Both the position numbers and the translations under genes were made by a program. The notes below the pieces were generated by a model. It saw only the letters and a program-made list of their open reading frames with translations, made no database searches and was not told the origin of the DNA. DNA of 64,000 nucleotides from Fibrivirga algicola (GTDB lineage Bacteria; Bacteroidota; Bacteroidia; Cytophagales; Spirosomataceae), in contig NZ_WAEL01000010.1 of assembly GCF_011742925.1 (NCBI RefSeq), positions 1-64,000 of the forward strand, given 5' to 3'. Below are positions 35,922 to 45,070 of this stretch, piece after piece (the stretch's first letter is position 1; every line of letters starts with the position of its first letter).

Positions 35922-36164
35922 ATGGAATCACTGTTTGATTTTGATTCGCCACAGGGTGGTTCTGCTGCTGTATCATCGCTCGTTGGACAGGCTGCAACGG
36001 CTATTGAGACGATGAGCGACCAGGAGCTAAATGCCCTGGCCGACGAGGTGTACCGTCAGGTACGTACGCAGGCGTTCAGTCAGGGGCTTCCCGTACTGGT
36101 CGTCGTTAATGGGCAGATTGTCAGTGAGTTTTCGGATGGTCGCCTGGAGCCGCTACCCTCATGA
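35922..36164 (+). CDS. Small protein, possible antitoxin of the zeta-like kinase
   Basis: The protein has 80 residues: an acidic/Ser N-terminus (MESLFDFDSPQGGS), a central helix (AATAIETMSDQELNALADEVYRQVR), and a final strand pair (LPVLVVVNGQIVSEFSDGRLEPL). Its stop overlaps the zeta-like start by four bases (ATGA), the usual antitoxin-before-toxin coupling. I do not recognise the family, and it does not resemble classical epsilon antitoxin. The antitoxin role rests on size, position and translational coupling only. Confidence 0.6.
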   Translation: MESLFDFDSPQGGSAAVSSLVGQAATAIETMSDQELNALADEVYRQVRTQAFSQGLPVLVVVNGQIVSEFSDGRLEPLPS

Positions 36165-36796
36165 AACCGTTCTTCTACCTGCTGGCGGGAGCCAATGGCG
36201 TAGGTAAGTCAGCCATCGCCTCGTTGTACCTGCCAAACGGGCTGGAGCTCGTCAGTGCCGACGATATTGCCGGTCAATTGCAACGGGAACAGACCCATTT
36301 GGAGGTAGCCCTGCAACTGGCGCATGATGAAGCACAGCAACGCGTTCAACGCCACCTGCGTCGCCGAACGTCCTTTGCCGTTGAAACAACCCTGCACGAT
36401 ATAGAAACCTGGCAGTACTACCTGGCCATCCAACAGGCCGGTTATGAATTCAGGCTACTGTTTCTGGCTGTCGATGAACTGAGTCTGCTCTATCAACGTG
36501 TCCGTAATCGACAGGCGCAGGGTGGCCAATTCGTCAACGAAGAAACAATCCGGAGGAAGTACGTGGCCGGACTATCGGTACTGGCTCACTTCTTCGACGA
36601 ACCCGACTCGGTCACGCTGCTCGATATGGCCAACCGGCCAGCGCTTAGCTACCAGCGGGTCAGCGGTCAGGTACGTAATCAGGCATCGGCCCTGCCCGGT
36701 TGGATTACCACAAATTTATCCAGACACGTTGGTGCAGCTTCGGCTGATGCAACGCCAGGTGTCACCCGATCATCTTTCGACAGGGGAAGTGCGTAA
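36161..36796 (+). CDS. Zeta-toxin-like P-loop kinase
   Basis: The protein has 211 residues. Zeta toxins are kinases that phosphorylate UDP-sugars and so block cell-wall synthesis; related chromosomal ABC-like kinases share the fold. Here the Walker A is AGANGVGKSAIA (about 8-19), followed by LELVSADDIA, an acidic site as in zeta proteins, and RTSFAVETTLHD, like the conserved 'E-T' strand. RVRNRQAQGGQFVNEETIRRKYVAGLSVLAHFF matches the typical arginine-rich lid and helix of this family. Preceded by a tiny overlapping gene. It is inserted between tldD copies 2 and 3; the following tldD starts 36 bp after the stop. Activity is not proven. Confidence 0.8.
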   Translation: MKPFFYLLAGANGVGKSAIASLYLPNGLELVSADDIAGQLQREQTHLEVALQLAHDEAQQRVQRHLRRRTSFAVETTLHDIETWQYYLAIQQAGYEFRLLFLAVDELSLLYQRVRNRQAQGGQFVNEETIRRKYVAGLSVLAHFFDEPDSVTLLDMANRPALSYQRVSGQVRNQASALPGWITTNLSRHVGAASADATPGVTRSSFDRGSA

Positions 36797-36831
36797 TCTG
36801 AATACGTATCCACCCTTTTATCTGAAAACCA

Positions 36832-38472
36832 ATGAACCGCCGAGAATTTAATCAGTTGCTGGGTCTGAGTGCCGCAGGTATTCTGTTGCCCAACGTTTCT
36901 TCCTTCGGTCGACAAGTCGACCCGGCTGTCTTGCTTGAAAGCGGCCTCGATGTGGCCGTGAAGAAACGCCTCGCCGATGCCGCTCTGAACGCCGCCAAAG
37001 CGAAAGGAGCCTCCTACACCGACGTCCGCATTGGCCGCTACCTGCGCCAGTTCGTTGTTACGCGGGAAGATAAAGTGCAGAACATCGTCAACACCGAAAG
37101 TTACGGTGTAGGCGTTCGCGTTATCGCTAACGGTTGCTGGGGTTTCTCGGCGCTGGTCGATGCCCGCAACGAAGCCGATGTGGCCCGGGCGGCTGAAGAG
37201 GCCGTGGCTATTGCCAAAGCCAATTCGCGCCTGATGAAAAAACCGGTTGAGCTGGCTCCGCAGAAGGGCTATGGCGAAGTAAGCTGGAAGGCGCCGATCA
37301 AGAAAAACGCGTTTGAGGTGCCCATTCAGGAGAAAGTAGATCTGCTGCTGGGCGTAAACGCGGCAGCCATGAAGAACGGGGCGAACTACGTAAACTCAGT
37401 GCTGTTCATGGTCAACGAGCAGAAGTACTTCGCCTCGAGCGATGGCACCTACGCCGATCAGGATGTGCACCGCATCTGGCCTATTTTCAACGTGACGTGT
37501 ATCGACCCAAAATCGGGTAAGTTCGAAACGCGCAACGCGCTGAGCTCACCTATGGGCATGGGCTATGAGTACCTGCAGGTGAACCCATCAGACAAGGTTG
37601 CCGGCATCACCACCCGCTACAGCAAGGGCTACGACATGCTCGAAGATGTAACGGCCGCCGCTCAGCAGGCCAAGCAAAAACTATCGGCCAAGTCGGTAGA
37701 AGCAGGTAAGTATGACCTGGTGCTCGACCCCAGTCACCTCTGGCTGACCATCCATGAATCGGTAGGTCACCCGCTGGAGCTGGACCGCGTGCTGGGCTAT
37801 GAAGCTAATTTCGCAGGTACGTCCTTTGCTACGCTCGATAAATGGCAATCGAAGAATTTTCAGTATGGCAGTAAGCTGGTCAATTTCTTTGCCGACAAGC
37901 AGCAGGATGGGTCACTCGGTGCCGTGGGCTACGATGACGAGGGCGTGAAAACCAAGCGCTGGGATCTGGTGAAAGATGGGGTGCTGGTAAACTACCAGGC
38001 CATCCGTGACCAGGCCGCGATCATCGGCGAGAAAGAATCGCACGGCTGTTGCTACGCCGACTCGTGGGGTACGGTGCAGTTTCAGCGGATGCCCAACGTA
38101 TCGCTGGCCGCGGGGAAAACGCCACTGTCGGTACAGGACATGATCAAGGATGTGAAAAAAGGCATCTACATCGTAGGCGATGGGTCGTTCTCAATCGATC
38201 AGCAGCGGTACAATTTCCAGTTTGGTGGCCAGTTGTATTACGAAATCAAGGATGGGCAGATTGCCGGTATGCTGAAAGACGTGGCGTACCAATCGAACAC
38301 CCAGGAGTTCTGGAACTCGTGCGCCGCCATCTGCGATGACCGCGACTATCGCCTCGGTGGTTCGTTCTTCGATGGCAAAGGGCAACCCTCACAGGTAAGT
38401 GCTGTCTCGCACGGATCGAGTACCACCCGGTTCAATGGCGTCAATGTGATCAATACAGCCCGTAAAATTTAG
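36832..38472 (+). CDS. TldD-like metallopeptidase, copy 3, with Tat-like signal
   Basis: The protein has 546 residues, beginning MNRREFNQLLGLSAAGILLP, again a twin-Arg plus hydrophobic leader. The zinc motif HESVGH is at 308-313. It is closer to copy 2 than to copy 1 (shared KGYGEVSWKAPIKKNAFEVPI, WLTIHESVGHPLELDRVLGYE and SLAAGKTPLSV). It lies 82 bp ahead of tldE copy 2 and probably partners that gene. The zeta-like gene ends only 35 bp before its start, so part of its transcription may come from the toxin-antitoxin promoter, or it has a promoter in the toxin gene; neither is visible with confidence. Confidence 0.9.
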   Translation: MNRREFNQLLGLSAAGILLPNVSSFGRQVDPAVLLESGLDVAVKKRLADAALNAAKAKGASYTDVRIGRYLRQFVVTREDKVQNIVNTESYGVGVRVIANGCWGFSALVDARNEADVARAAEEAVAIAKANSRLMKKPVELAPQKGYGEVSWKAPIKKNAFEVPIQEKVDLLLGVNAAAMKNGANYVNSVLFMVNEQKYFASSDGTYADQDVHRIWPIFNVTCIDPKSGKFETRNALSSPMGMGYEYLQVNPSDKVAGITTRYSKGYDMLEDVTAAAQQAKQKLSAKSVEAGKYDLVLDPSHLWLTIHESVGHPLELDRVLGYEANFAGTSFATLDKWQSKNFQYGSKLVNFFADKQQDGSLGAVGYDDEGVKTKRWDLVKDGVLVNYQAIRDQAAIIGEKESHGCCYADSWGTVQFQRMPNVSLAAGKTPLSVQDMIKDVKKGIYIVGDGSFSIDQQRYNFQFGGQLYYEIKDGQIAGMLKDVAYQSNTQEFWNSCAAICDDRDYRLGGSFFDGKGQPSQVSAVSHGSSTTRFNGVNVINTARKI

Positions 38473-38475
38473 TGT

Positions 38476-38534
38476 CAAGTTTCAGGTGTCAAATGCTCCG
38501 CCGACAAAGCAAAGCACTTGACACCTGAAACTTG
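38476..38534. terminator. 17-bp perfect stem between tldD copy 3 and tldE copy 2
   Basis: CAAGTTTCAGGTGTCAA (38476-38492) pairs perfectly with TTGACACCTGAAACTTG (38518-38534). Part of the right arm (ACCTGAAACTT) is repeated directly at 38537-38547. A hairpin inside a tldD-tldE pair could set unequal expression. Confidence 0.6.
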
Positions 38535-38554
38535 GTACCTGAAACTTCCCAAAC

Positions 38555-39892
38555 ATGGCAACAATCTTAACTGAAGCAGAGGCTAAAGCCCTGCTGACCA
38601 AAGTGCTGAGCTACTCGAAGGCCGACGAGTGCGAAGTAAACCTGTCGGGTGAGAAGCGGGGCAATATCCGCTATGCCCGTAATGAAGTCTCGACCAGCGG
38701 TGCCAAAGCCAACCAGAATCTAGTGGTACAGTCGGCATTTGGCAAACGAGTGGGAACGGCTACGGTCGACGAATTCGACGATGCGTCGCTGGAAAAAGTG
38801 GTACGTCGGGCGGAAGAGCTGGCTAAACTAGCCCCCGAAAATCCGGAATACATGGGTGTTCTTGGCCCGCAGACGTACCTGAAAAGTAACGGCTATTTTG
38901 CAAGCACGGCCAACATCACCCCCGATGCCCGCGCCGAAGCCGTTGCCAAAAGCCTGGAGCTGACCCGCGCCGCTAAACTAACCGCCGCCGGATTCATGGA
39001 AGATTATCACGGTTACCAGGCCATGATGAACTCGAAGGGACTGTTTGCGTACTACCCCGATACCAACGTGAATTTTTCCCTCACGGTACGAACCGACGAT
39101 GGCAAAGGCTCCGGGTATGTGATCAAAGGGTTCAGTGACGTGAATAAGCTGGATACCGCTGCCGCCACGCGCATTGCCATGCAAAAAGCCTCGGCTTCGG
39201 CTGATGCCAAAGCCCTGGAGCCCGGCAAATACACGGTTATTCTGGAGCCTACTGCGGCGGCCGTTCTGCTCGAAAACGTGTTTTTCGCCATGGATGCCCG
39301 CTCGGCCGATGAAGGACGGAGCTTTCTGAGCAAGCCCGGCGGTAAGACCAAGCTGGGCGAAAAAATCGTTGATCCCCGCGTCACCATCTATTCCGACCCG
39401 ACTAATGCCGAACTGCCCGCTTCTCCCTGGGCGGGCGATGGACAGGCGCAGCAAAAGATGAACTGGGTTGAGAAGGGCGTGGTGAAGAACATGGCCTACT
39501 CACGGTTTTGGGCGCAGAAGAAAGGAGTAAAACCAGTACCGTTCCCCAATAACGTGATTATGGCGGGCGGTACGGCCTCGCTCGAAGAGATGATCAAGAG
39601 TACACAACGCGGTATTCTGGTCACCAAACTCTGGTATATCCGCCCCGTCGATCCGCAAACGCTACTACTCACGGGCCTCACCCGCGACGGGACGTTTTAT
39701 ATCGAGAACGGTAAGATCAAGCATGCTGTGAAAAACTTCCGCTTTAATGAAAGCCCGATCATCATGCTGAATAACCTCGAAATGCTGGGTAAGCCCGAGC
39801 GCGTTGTCAGCACCGAATCAGACACCAATTACCTGATTCCAACCATGAAAATTCGCGAGTTTACCTTTAGTAGTCTGTCTGATGCAGTATAG
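38555..39892 (+). CDS. TldE/PmbA-like protein, copy 2
   Basis: The protein has 445 residues and is homologous to copy 1 along its whole length (GNIRYARNEVSTSG, GKRVGTATVDEFDDASLEKVVRRAEEL, ALEPGKYTVILEPTA, TKLWYIRPVDPQTLLLTGLTRDGTFYIENG). Like copy 1 it has no signal peptide and no zinc motif, as expected for TldE. The glycine-arginine insert of copy 1 is replaced by a short ASPWAGDGQAQQK. It ends the nine-kilobase tldD/tldE block. If the TldD proteins are exported by Tat, this signal-less partner would have to travel with them in a folded complex or act in the cytoplasm. Confidence 0.9.
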   Translation: MATILTEAEAKALLTKVLSYSKADECEVNLSGEKRGNIRYARNEVSTSGAKANQNLVVQSAFGKRVGTATVDEFDDASLEKVVRRAEELAKLAPENPEYMGVLGPQTYLKSNGYFASTANITPDARAEAVAKSLELTRAAKLTAAGFMEDYHGYQAMMNSKGLFAYYPDTNVNFSLTVRTDDGKGSGYVIKGFSDVNKLDTAAATRIAMQKASASADAKALEPGKYTVILEPTAAAVLLENVFFAMDARSADEGRSFLSKPGGKTKLGEKIVDPRVTIYSDPTNAELPASPWAGDGQAQQKMNWVEKGVVKNMAYSRFWAQKKGVKPVPFPNNVIMAGGTASLEEMIKSTQRGILVTKLWYIRPVDPQTLLLTGLTRDGTFYIENGKIKHAVKNFRFNESPIIMLNNLEMLGKPERVVSTESDTNYLIPTMKIREFTFSSLSDAV

Positions 39893-39931
39893 CGGCTAGG
39901 TACGTCGAAACAAGGTTCGGCGAGGCTACGG

Positions 39932-39982
39932 AAAAGTGGGTATGTCAACGGGGAAGTTATCGTTGACATACCCACTTTTTTT
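39932..39982 (+). terminator. 19-bp perfect stem with T-run
   Basis: AAAAGTGGGTATGTCAACG (39932-39950) pairs with CGTTGACATACCCACTTTT (39961-39979), loop 10 nt, followed by more T (seven in a row). This is a textbook intrinsic terminator after tldE copy 2. An AGGTACGT (39898-39905) sits between stop and stem. Confidence 0.85.
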
Positions 39983-40159
39983 GTCTTATACCCGTATTGT
40001 TCGAAACGCTCGGCGTCAGGGGCGTAATTCGAAATGCCCGGCACGACTGAATGAGTAGGCTTATTGATAGGCATGCCTGTGAATAGCCTACCGATCAAAC
40101 ACCAGGTGGGCAGGTTTGAAACAGGCGTCAATAAACCTTCGTGCAACCTGACTTATTAA

Positions 40160-41626
40160 ATGAGCATCTTTACATTAGTTGCCAAAACTCAACTCCAACT
40201 GCTTGTGAAACTCCTCTACCTATTCCTGAGTCTGCTGTTGTCCATTACGCTCCGCGCGCAGGTGGTTCGGCCAGCTACCATTACCGATACTGAAAAACTA
40301 TACGGTCTAAGCACTTTCTGGTCAGAAGCGAAATACAATTTTGCTTATTTCGACAAAGCCAGGATCAACTGGGATAGTGCCTACCGGGCCTACATCCCGC
40401 AGGTGTTGGCAACTAAAAATGACTTCGAGTATTACCGCACCATGGAGCGGTTTTGTGCCTTGCTTAAGGATGGGCACACCAACATATATAGTCCCTTTTC
40501 GATCTACAAGTTTTCTACGTACGTCCCCCTTCAGTATATTATTATAGATAAGAAAGCGTATGTGTCGCGCGTGTTGAAAGGGCTATCTGACTCAGTGCCA
40601 GTGGGCTCCCAGTTATTAACTGTTAATGGGCAACCCCTTCAGCAGTACCTCGAACAGCAGGTATTTCCCTATGTGTCTGCGTCGGCTGAGCATGAAAAGT
40701 GGAATTCGGCCATGAGGCGGCTCTGGATGGCTACTGCTGACACCACCACTTTGTATCCCATGACCCTGCGTACACCAGAGGGTAAGGTGATGACCTATAA
40801 CTCACGTATGTTTTCTCAGCGCGAGCGTGATGGGTCTGCCTGGATCAATGGCAATGGCAGCAGCGTACCCAAGTGGCAACTGTCGACGTTGACGATGATG
40901 CCCGGTGATGTTGCCCGGGTAGAACTCAACTCATTTGGCGACGATAAAATCATTGATGAGTTTAAAGCCATGCTGCCCCAGCTGAGACAGGCGAAGGGTA
41001 TCATTCTCGACATCCGGCAAAATGGGGGCGGTAGCACCGGGACCGGAGCGGCTATCCTGTATTATTTCACAGAGCAAAAGCAGCTACTTGGTTCAACCTG
41101 GCGCACCCGTGAACACCGTGCTGCGTACAAGGCATGGGGTACATACATGATGAAGGAAGCGGTTGACACCACCAAGCTAAAGAAGGATGAGTGGTATGGT
41201 CGATCAGTGAAGACGGCAAAGGGTGAGTTCTGGTATACCCCTGACGCAAATACGTTTGAAAGTGACGTATCTGACCCCAAACTGCTGGTGCCTACGGTGA
41301 TTCTGGCCGGAAACAACACCGGGTCGGCGGCCGAAGATATGCTGATTCTGGTAAAGCAGCTTACCGGACGGAAAATTCCGATCATCGGTGAACCGTCGGC
41401 CGGAAGTACGGGGCAGCCTTTACCGCTCAGCCTGCCGGGCGGCGGCTCTGCCCGAATTTGTACGAAACGTGACACCTACGCCAACGGTACCGATTTCGTA
41501 GGCATCGGTGTATTGCCCGATATAGAGGTAAAACCAATGGTAACCGACCTCATCAGTGGCCATGATACCGTGCTGGAACGCGCAGCAACGTACCTGAAAA
41601 GTCAGCTTGTCAGTCAGAAGAAATAG
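40160..41626 (+). CDS. S41 family (C-terminal processing-like) peptidase
   Basis: The protein has 488 residues with a hydrophobic N-terminal signal (about residues 14-34, ending LRAQ). An N-terminal helical domain (LYGLSTFWSEAKYNFAYFD, LLKDGHTNIY) is followed by a PDZ-like region (SRVLKGLSDSVPVGSQLLTVNGQPL) and the S41 core: GIILDIRQNGGGSTG, then VILAGNNTGSAAEDML, with the probable nucleophile Ser389, and PIIGEPSAGSTGQPLPLSLPGGGSARICTKRD. The catalytic Lys position is not certain from reading. Secreted S41 members trim proteins in the periplasm or outside. Monocistronic; a small palindrome ATTTGAG-GCGT-CTCAAAT at 41647-41664 follows. Confidence 0.87.
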   Translation: MSIFTLVAKTQLQLLVKLLYLFLSLLLSITLRAQVVRPATITDTEKLYGLSTFWSEAKYNFAYFDKARINWDSAYRAYIPQVLATKNDFEYYRTMERFCALLKDGHTNIYSPFSIYKFSTYVPLQYIIIDKKAYVSRVLKGLSDSVPVGSQLLTVNGQPLQQYLEQQVFPYVSASAEHEKWNSAMRRLWMATADTTTLYPMTLRTPEGKVMTYNSRMFSQRERDGSAWINGNGSSVPKWQLSTLTMMPGDVARVELNSFGDDKIIDEFKAMLPQLRQAKGIILDIRQNGGGSTGTGAAILYYFTEQKQLLGSTWRTREHRAAYKAWGTYMMKEAVDTTKLKKDEWYGRSVKTAKGEFWYTPDANTFESDVSDPKLLVPTVILAGNNTGSAAEDMLILVKQLTGRKIPIIGEPSAGSTGQPLPLSLPGGGSARICTKRDTYANGTDFVGIGVLPDIEVKPMVTDLISGHDTVLERAATYLKSQLVSQKK

Positions 41627-41646
41627 CCGGTTAGGCTCAATTTATG

Positions 41647-41664
41647 ATTTGAGGCGTCTCAAAT
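41647..41664. terminator. Small palindrome after S41 gene
   Basis: ATTTGAG and CTCAAAT pair around GCGT. The 7-bp stem lies 20 bp after the S41 stop and has no T-run, so it is weak. Confidence 0.3.
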
Positions 41665-41766
41665 TAAAGCTGAGGCGAGCGGGGAGGGGGCATCGACCAC
41701 CTTTGGTTCATCATTCAGCGCACCAACTGGTCAACGTCGACCAACGTGCCGCTGCTGATCCGACCA

Positions 41767-44208
41767 ATGGTACGTCTGCTCTACTCCGCTTTTCTGGTAT
41801 GCATGGTGATGGGTTTCGCCACAGCCCAATCCATTACAGGTTCTGTTCAGAACACTGGAAACACGCCCGCCTCATTTGCTGCGCTGAAATTGCTTCGCGC
41901 TGTCGACTCCACCTTTGTGAAAGGCACCGTGGCCGACGAGGCAGGTCGCTTCACGTTTAGCAACGTACCTGAAGGCGCTTACCGGGTTCAGGCGTCGTTC
42001 GTGGGTATGATCAACACCACGAGCAACGACGTACTGGTGCAGGCTGGTCAGGCAACGTACCTGGAACCTATCGTGCTTCGATCAGCAGCTCAGACGCTGA
42101 CTGCGGTGACGGTCCGGGCCAGTAAGCCTTACGTAGAACAGCAGGCCGACAAGACGGTGTTGAACGTGGCGGCTAATGCCTCAGCGCAGAGCAAAACCGC
42201 CTACGAACTACTTCAGCAGGCCCCCGGTGTGGTGATCGATCCGAATGATAACGTCAGGATGGCGGGTAAGCAGGGCGTGAACGTATTCATCGACGGAAAG
42301 CCATCGAACCTATCGGCGCGTGATCTGGCCAATCTGCTTCGGGCAACGCCAGCGGCCAACATCGCCACGGTTGAACTGATCTCGAACCCCTCGGCGCGGT
42401 ACGATGCACAGGGCGGAGCGGGGATCATCAACATCAAATTCCGGCGTGACAAAAGTCTGGGTCTGAACGGTAATGCGTCGGCAGGCTATGGCCAAAGCGA
42501 TCATTACCGGGTCAATGCCGCCGTTGACCTGAACTACCGCGCCAAACGCCTGAACCTGTTCGGCAACCTGTCGGGAAGCGACAATTTCCAGAACACTAAC
42601 GTAAGCATCAACCGATACTTGAGCGGAGCACAATTTCTCCAACGTGGGTTCGATTCCGACGGAACGCGGGCGGGCGTCTATAAAGCGGGTGCCGATTATA
42701 CCATCGGAACGCGTCATACCATCGGCTTGATCGTAGCGGGCAACAGGGCCAATAACCAGTTCGGTACGTACACCACGACCAATATTTTCGGTAAGCGCGC
42801 CATGCCCGATTCGAGCCTGACCAACCGGGTCGACAGTCCCAGTCAGAACAACCGGATCAACGCGGCCCTCAACTACCAGTATACCGACACGCTGGGCCTG
42901 AACCTGTATGTGGATGCCGATTATACTAAATTTGGCAACACCGCCCCCAGCCGTATCACCAGCGAGTACACGAGCGCGGAAGGTCAGCCACTATTCGCCC
43001 GCCAAAACCGCTTCGATGCCACCACCGACATCACGATCCTGACGGTCAGGGCTGACCTGACGAAAGAATGGAAAAGCCACCGGTCCGATGCTTCAGTGAC
43101 ACTGGAAACGGGGCTCAAACACACCGACGTAGATACCGATAACGACCTGCTGGCGTTCACGGGTTTCGAGAAGCCCGGTACACCCGCCCAACCTGACGTA
43201 AACCGCACTAACCGCTTCACCTACCGCGAAATCGTGACGGCCACCTATGCCTCGCTGAACCGGAAGGTGGGCAAACTGACCCTGCAGGCGGGGCTTCGAG
43301 CTGAGAATTCGACGGTAAACGGCCGGTCAACCGATTTGCTCAATCGCACCATCAATCGCCCCGATACCACGTACCTGAATCTGTTTCCAACGGCCTACGT
43401 GCAGTACCAGGTATCGAAAAACGGGCAGCTGTCGGTCAACTACGGTCGGCGGATTGGGCGGCCCAATTACCAGGACATGAATCCGTTTGTGTACCAGATA
43501 GACCCGTATACCAGTCAGCGCGGCAATCCATTTCTGCGCCCTGCCTATACGCACAATGCCGAACTGAACTACACCTATAAATGGGCGATGACGGTGAAAA
43601 TCGCCTACAGTTCAACCAGCGATTTCTCGACCGACGTCATTCGGCAGGAGGGCCTGACGGGCTACCAAACAGTTGCCAACGTGGGCAAAGCGAACGTGCT
43701 GAACCTGTCGGTAAACACGCCGTTGCCCATCACCAAATGGTGGAACGCCTACCTCTACGCCGGGGCTACCTGGAACCGGTATCAGGGCAGCATCACCGCA
43801 GGCCAATCGTTCGATCAGCGGGCGTTTGCGTTCGAGGGGTACATGCAGCATTCGTTTACGCTCTCGAAAGTATGGGAAGCGCAGGTGTCGGGCTTCTGGA
43901 ACGCTCCAACCCGCCAGACGATCTACCAGATTGGTGGCTTGGGCGCCCTGAACCTGAATGTGCAGAAGAAGGTACTGGATGGTCGCGGCCGGGTCAGCTT
44001 CGGCATCGACGACCTGCTAAACACCATGCGGTGGAAACAGGCGGGCGAGTTTGCCAGCGGTGCGCAATTCGATATTTACCGCAAGTGGGAAAGCCGCCGC
44101 GCTACCATCCGGTTCAGCTACCGTTTCGGGAACAACGAGGTGAAAGGTGCCCGCGAGCGGAAAGACAACACCGGCGCCGAGCGTATCAAAACGAAGGGGA
44201 ATCTGTAA
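41767..44208 (+). CDS. Outer membrane beta-barrel protein with carboxypeptidase-regulatory domain
   Basis: The protein has 813 residues from ATG 41767 (MVRLLYSAFLVCMVMGFATAQ, signal peptide); a GTG 21 bp upstream is also in frame. Next come a carboxypeptidase-regulatory-like domain (ITGSVQNTGNTPASFAALKL ... YRVQASFVGM), a plug domain (KTAYELLQQAPGVVIDPNDNV, VNVFIDGKPSNLSARDLANLL, NPSARYDAQGGAGIINIKF) and a barrel with the LFPTAYVQYQVSKNGQLSVNYGRRIGRPNYQDMNPF segment that marks the OMP_b-brl_3 group. The end IRFSYRFGNNEVKGARERK is typical. Cargo unknown. The next gene encodes a small exported protein 146 bp downstream. Confidence 0.88.
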   Translation: MVRLLYSAFLVCMVMGFATAQSITGSVQNTGNTPASFAALKLLRAVDSTFVKGTVADEAGRFTFSNVPEGAYRVQASFVGMINTTSNDVLVQAGQATYLEPIVLRSAAQTLTAVTVRASKPYVEQQADKTVLNVAANASAQSKTAYELLQQAPGVVIDPNDNVRMAGKQGVNVFIDGKPSNLSARDLANLLRATPAANIATVELISNPSARYDAQGGAGIINIKFRRDKSLGLNGNASAGYGQSDHYRVNAAVDLNYRAKRLNLFGNLSGSDNFQNTNVSINRYLSGAQFLQRGFDSDGTRAGVYKAGADYTIGTRHTIGLIVAGNRANNQFGTYTTTNIFGKRAMPDSSLTNRVDSPSQNNRINAALNYQYTDTLGLNLYVDADYTKFGNTAPSRITSEYTSAEGQPLFARQNRFDATTDITILTVRADLTKEWKSHRSDASVTLETGLKHTDVDTDNDLLAFTGFEKPGTPAQPDVNRTNRFTYREIVTATYASLNRKVGKLTLQAGLRAENSTVNGRSTDLLNRTINRPDTTYLNLFPTAYVQYQVSKNGQLSVNYGRRIGRPNYQDMNPFVYQIDPYTSQRGNPFLRPAYTHNAELNYTYKWAMTVKIAYSSTSDFSTDVIRQEGLTGYQTVANVGKANVLNLSVNTPLPITKWWNAYLYAGATWNRYQGSITAGQSFDQRAFAFEGYMQHSFTLSKVWEAQVSGFWNAPTRQTIYQIGGLGALNLNVQKKVLDGRGRVSFGIDDLLNTMRWKQAGEFASGAQFDIYRKWESRRATIRFSYRFGNNEVKGARERKDNTGAERIKTKGNL

Positions 44209-44354
44209 CCGGGATCTATCTGACTGAAGTCGATTTGCAGGGTATTATCCTCCCTGATATAACTAGAATTAACGTGTCTCAACTTCTTTTTTGAGGCGAT
44301 TCACCACGCCTGCTGCAGCCAAATTTGTCACAATTAATCGCAAAAACATAGCTC

Positions 44355-45032
44355 ATGAAATCAATCGTCACACTCGCATTTGCCTACAGTTTCGTACTAG
44401 GTGCCACTCAGACTACGCCCGCCCAAACGCCCAACGCACCTGCACCGGTAGCCATCGCATCTGTATCGGGCGACGCGACAACTGACCGGGTATCGTTCAT
44501 GCTGAAGAATACGCTTGGCTATCATCGCATGTTCCGGGTCGAGGGGCCGGGTATAGCTTATGGCTTTACCATGAATAAGCGGGAAACCATTCCGTGTAAC
44601 TGGCCGGTTGGCTCTAAACTTTATTTCAGTAACGACGGCGAAACAACCAAAGGGTTGATCCTGACCGTGTCAGCAGCGGATGGGGGGAAAACCCTGACAA
44701 CGGGTGAGGGCACTGCCGACAAAACACGAGATTATAAACCCGCGGTTGAGGCCAACGCTGGGAAGATTACATTCGTGCTGCACAGCACAAGCTTATTACC
44801 CCGAAAACTAACGCTGATCAGTTACGAACCTACTGCAACTGGAAATGGTACTACCGGTTTTATGATTGGGCCAAAAGGTAACAAACGGTTCTCATTTCCA
44901 GTCGGTACAAAGCTTTATCTAGCCAATAGTGAGCAGGTAGATGTGGTAATGAGTGGCAAGCGCATCGACGCAGGCAAGCCGTTTCTGGTCGTAAAAAAAG
45001 AAGACGCAGGTAGAGTAATTGATCTCGACTAG
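44355..45032 (+). CDS. Small exported protein with two similar halves
   Basis: The protein has 225 residues with a weak signal peptide (MKSIVTLAFAYSFVLGATQTTPAQ). The mature part has two related halves: RVSFMLKNTLGYHRMFRVEGPGIAYGFTMNKRETIPCNWPVGSKLYFSN and KITFVLHSTSLLPRKLTLISYEP...GFMIGPKGNKRFSFPVGTKLYLAN. Each then ends in a strand with SGK or TVSAADGG. This suggests two beta-sandwich domains made by duplication. I do not recognise the family. It lies between a barrel gene and an AraC regulator, 38 bp from the latter, so co-transcription with the regulator is likely. Confidence 0.7.
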   Translation: MKSIVTLAFAYSFVLGATQTTPAQTPNAPAPVAIASVSGDATTDRVSFMLKNTLGYHRMFRVEGPGIAYGFTMNKRETIPCNWPVGSKLYFSNDGETTKGLILTVSAADGGKTLTTGEGTADKTRDYKPAVEANAGKITFVLHSTSLLPRKLTLISYEPTATGNGTTGFMIGPKGNKRFSFPVGTKLYLANSEQVDVVMSGKRIDAGKPFLVVKKEDAGRVIDLD

Positions 45033-45070
45033 TTTAGCCATTTCGTTTCCCGCCAACACCCGATCTATCC

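Noticed and set aside
43581-44294. A 237-codon frame inside the second barrel gene
   Set aside because: It overlaps the well-supported barrel frame on the same strand and has the Arg/Gly-rich composition of an out-of-frame reading.
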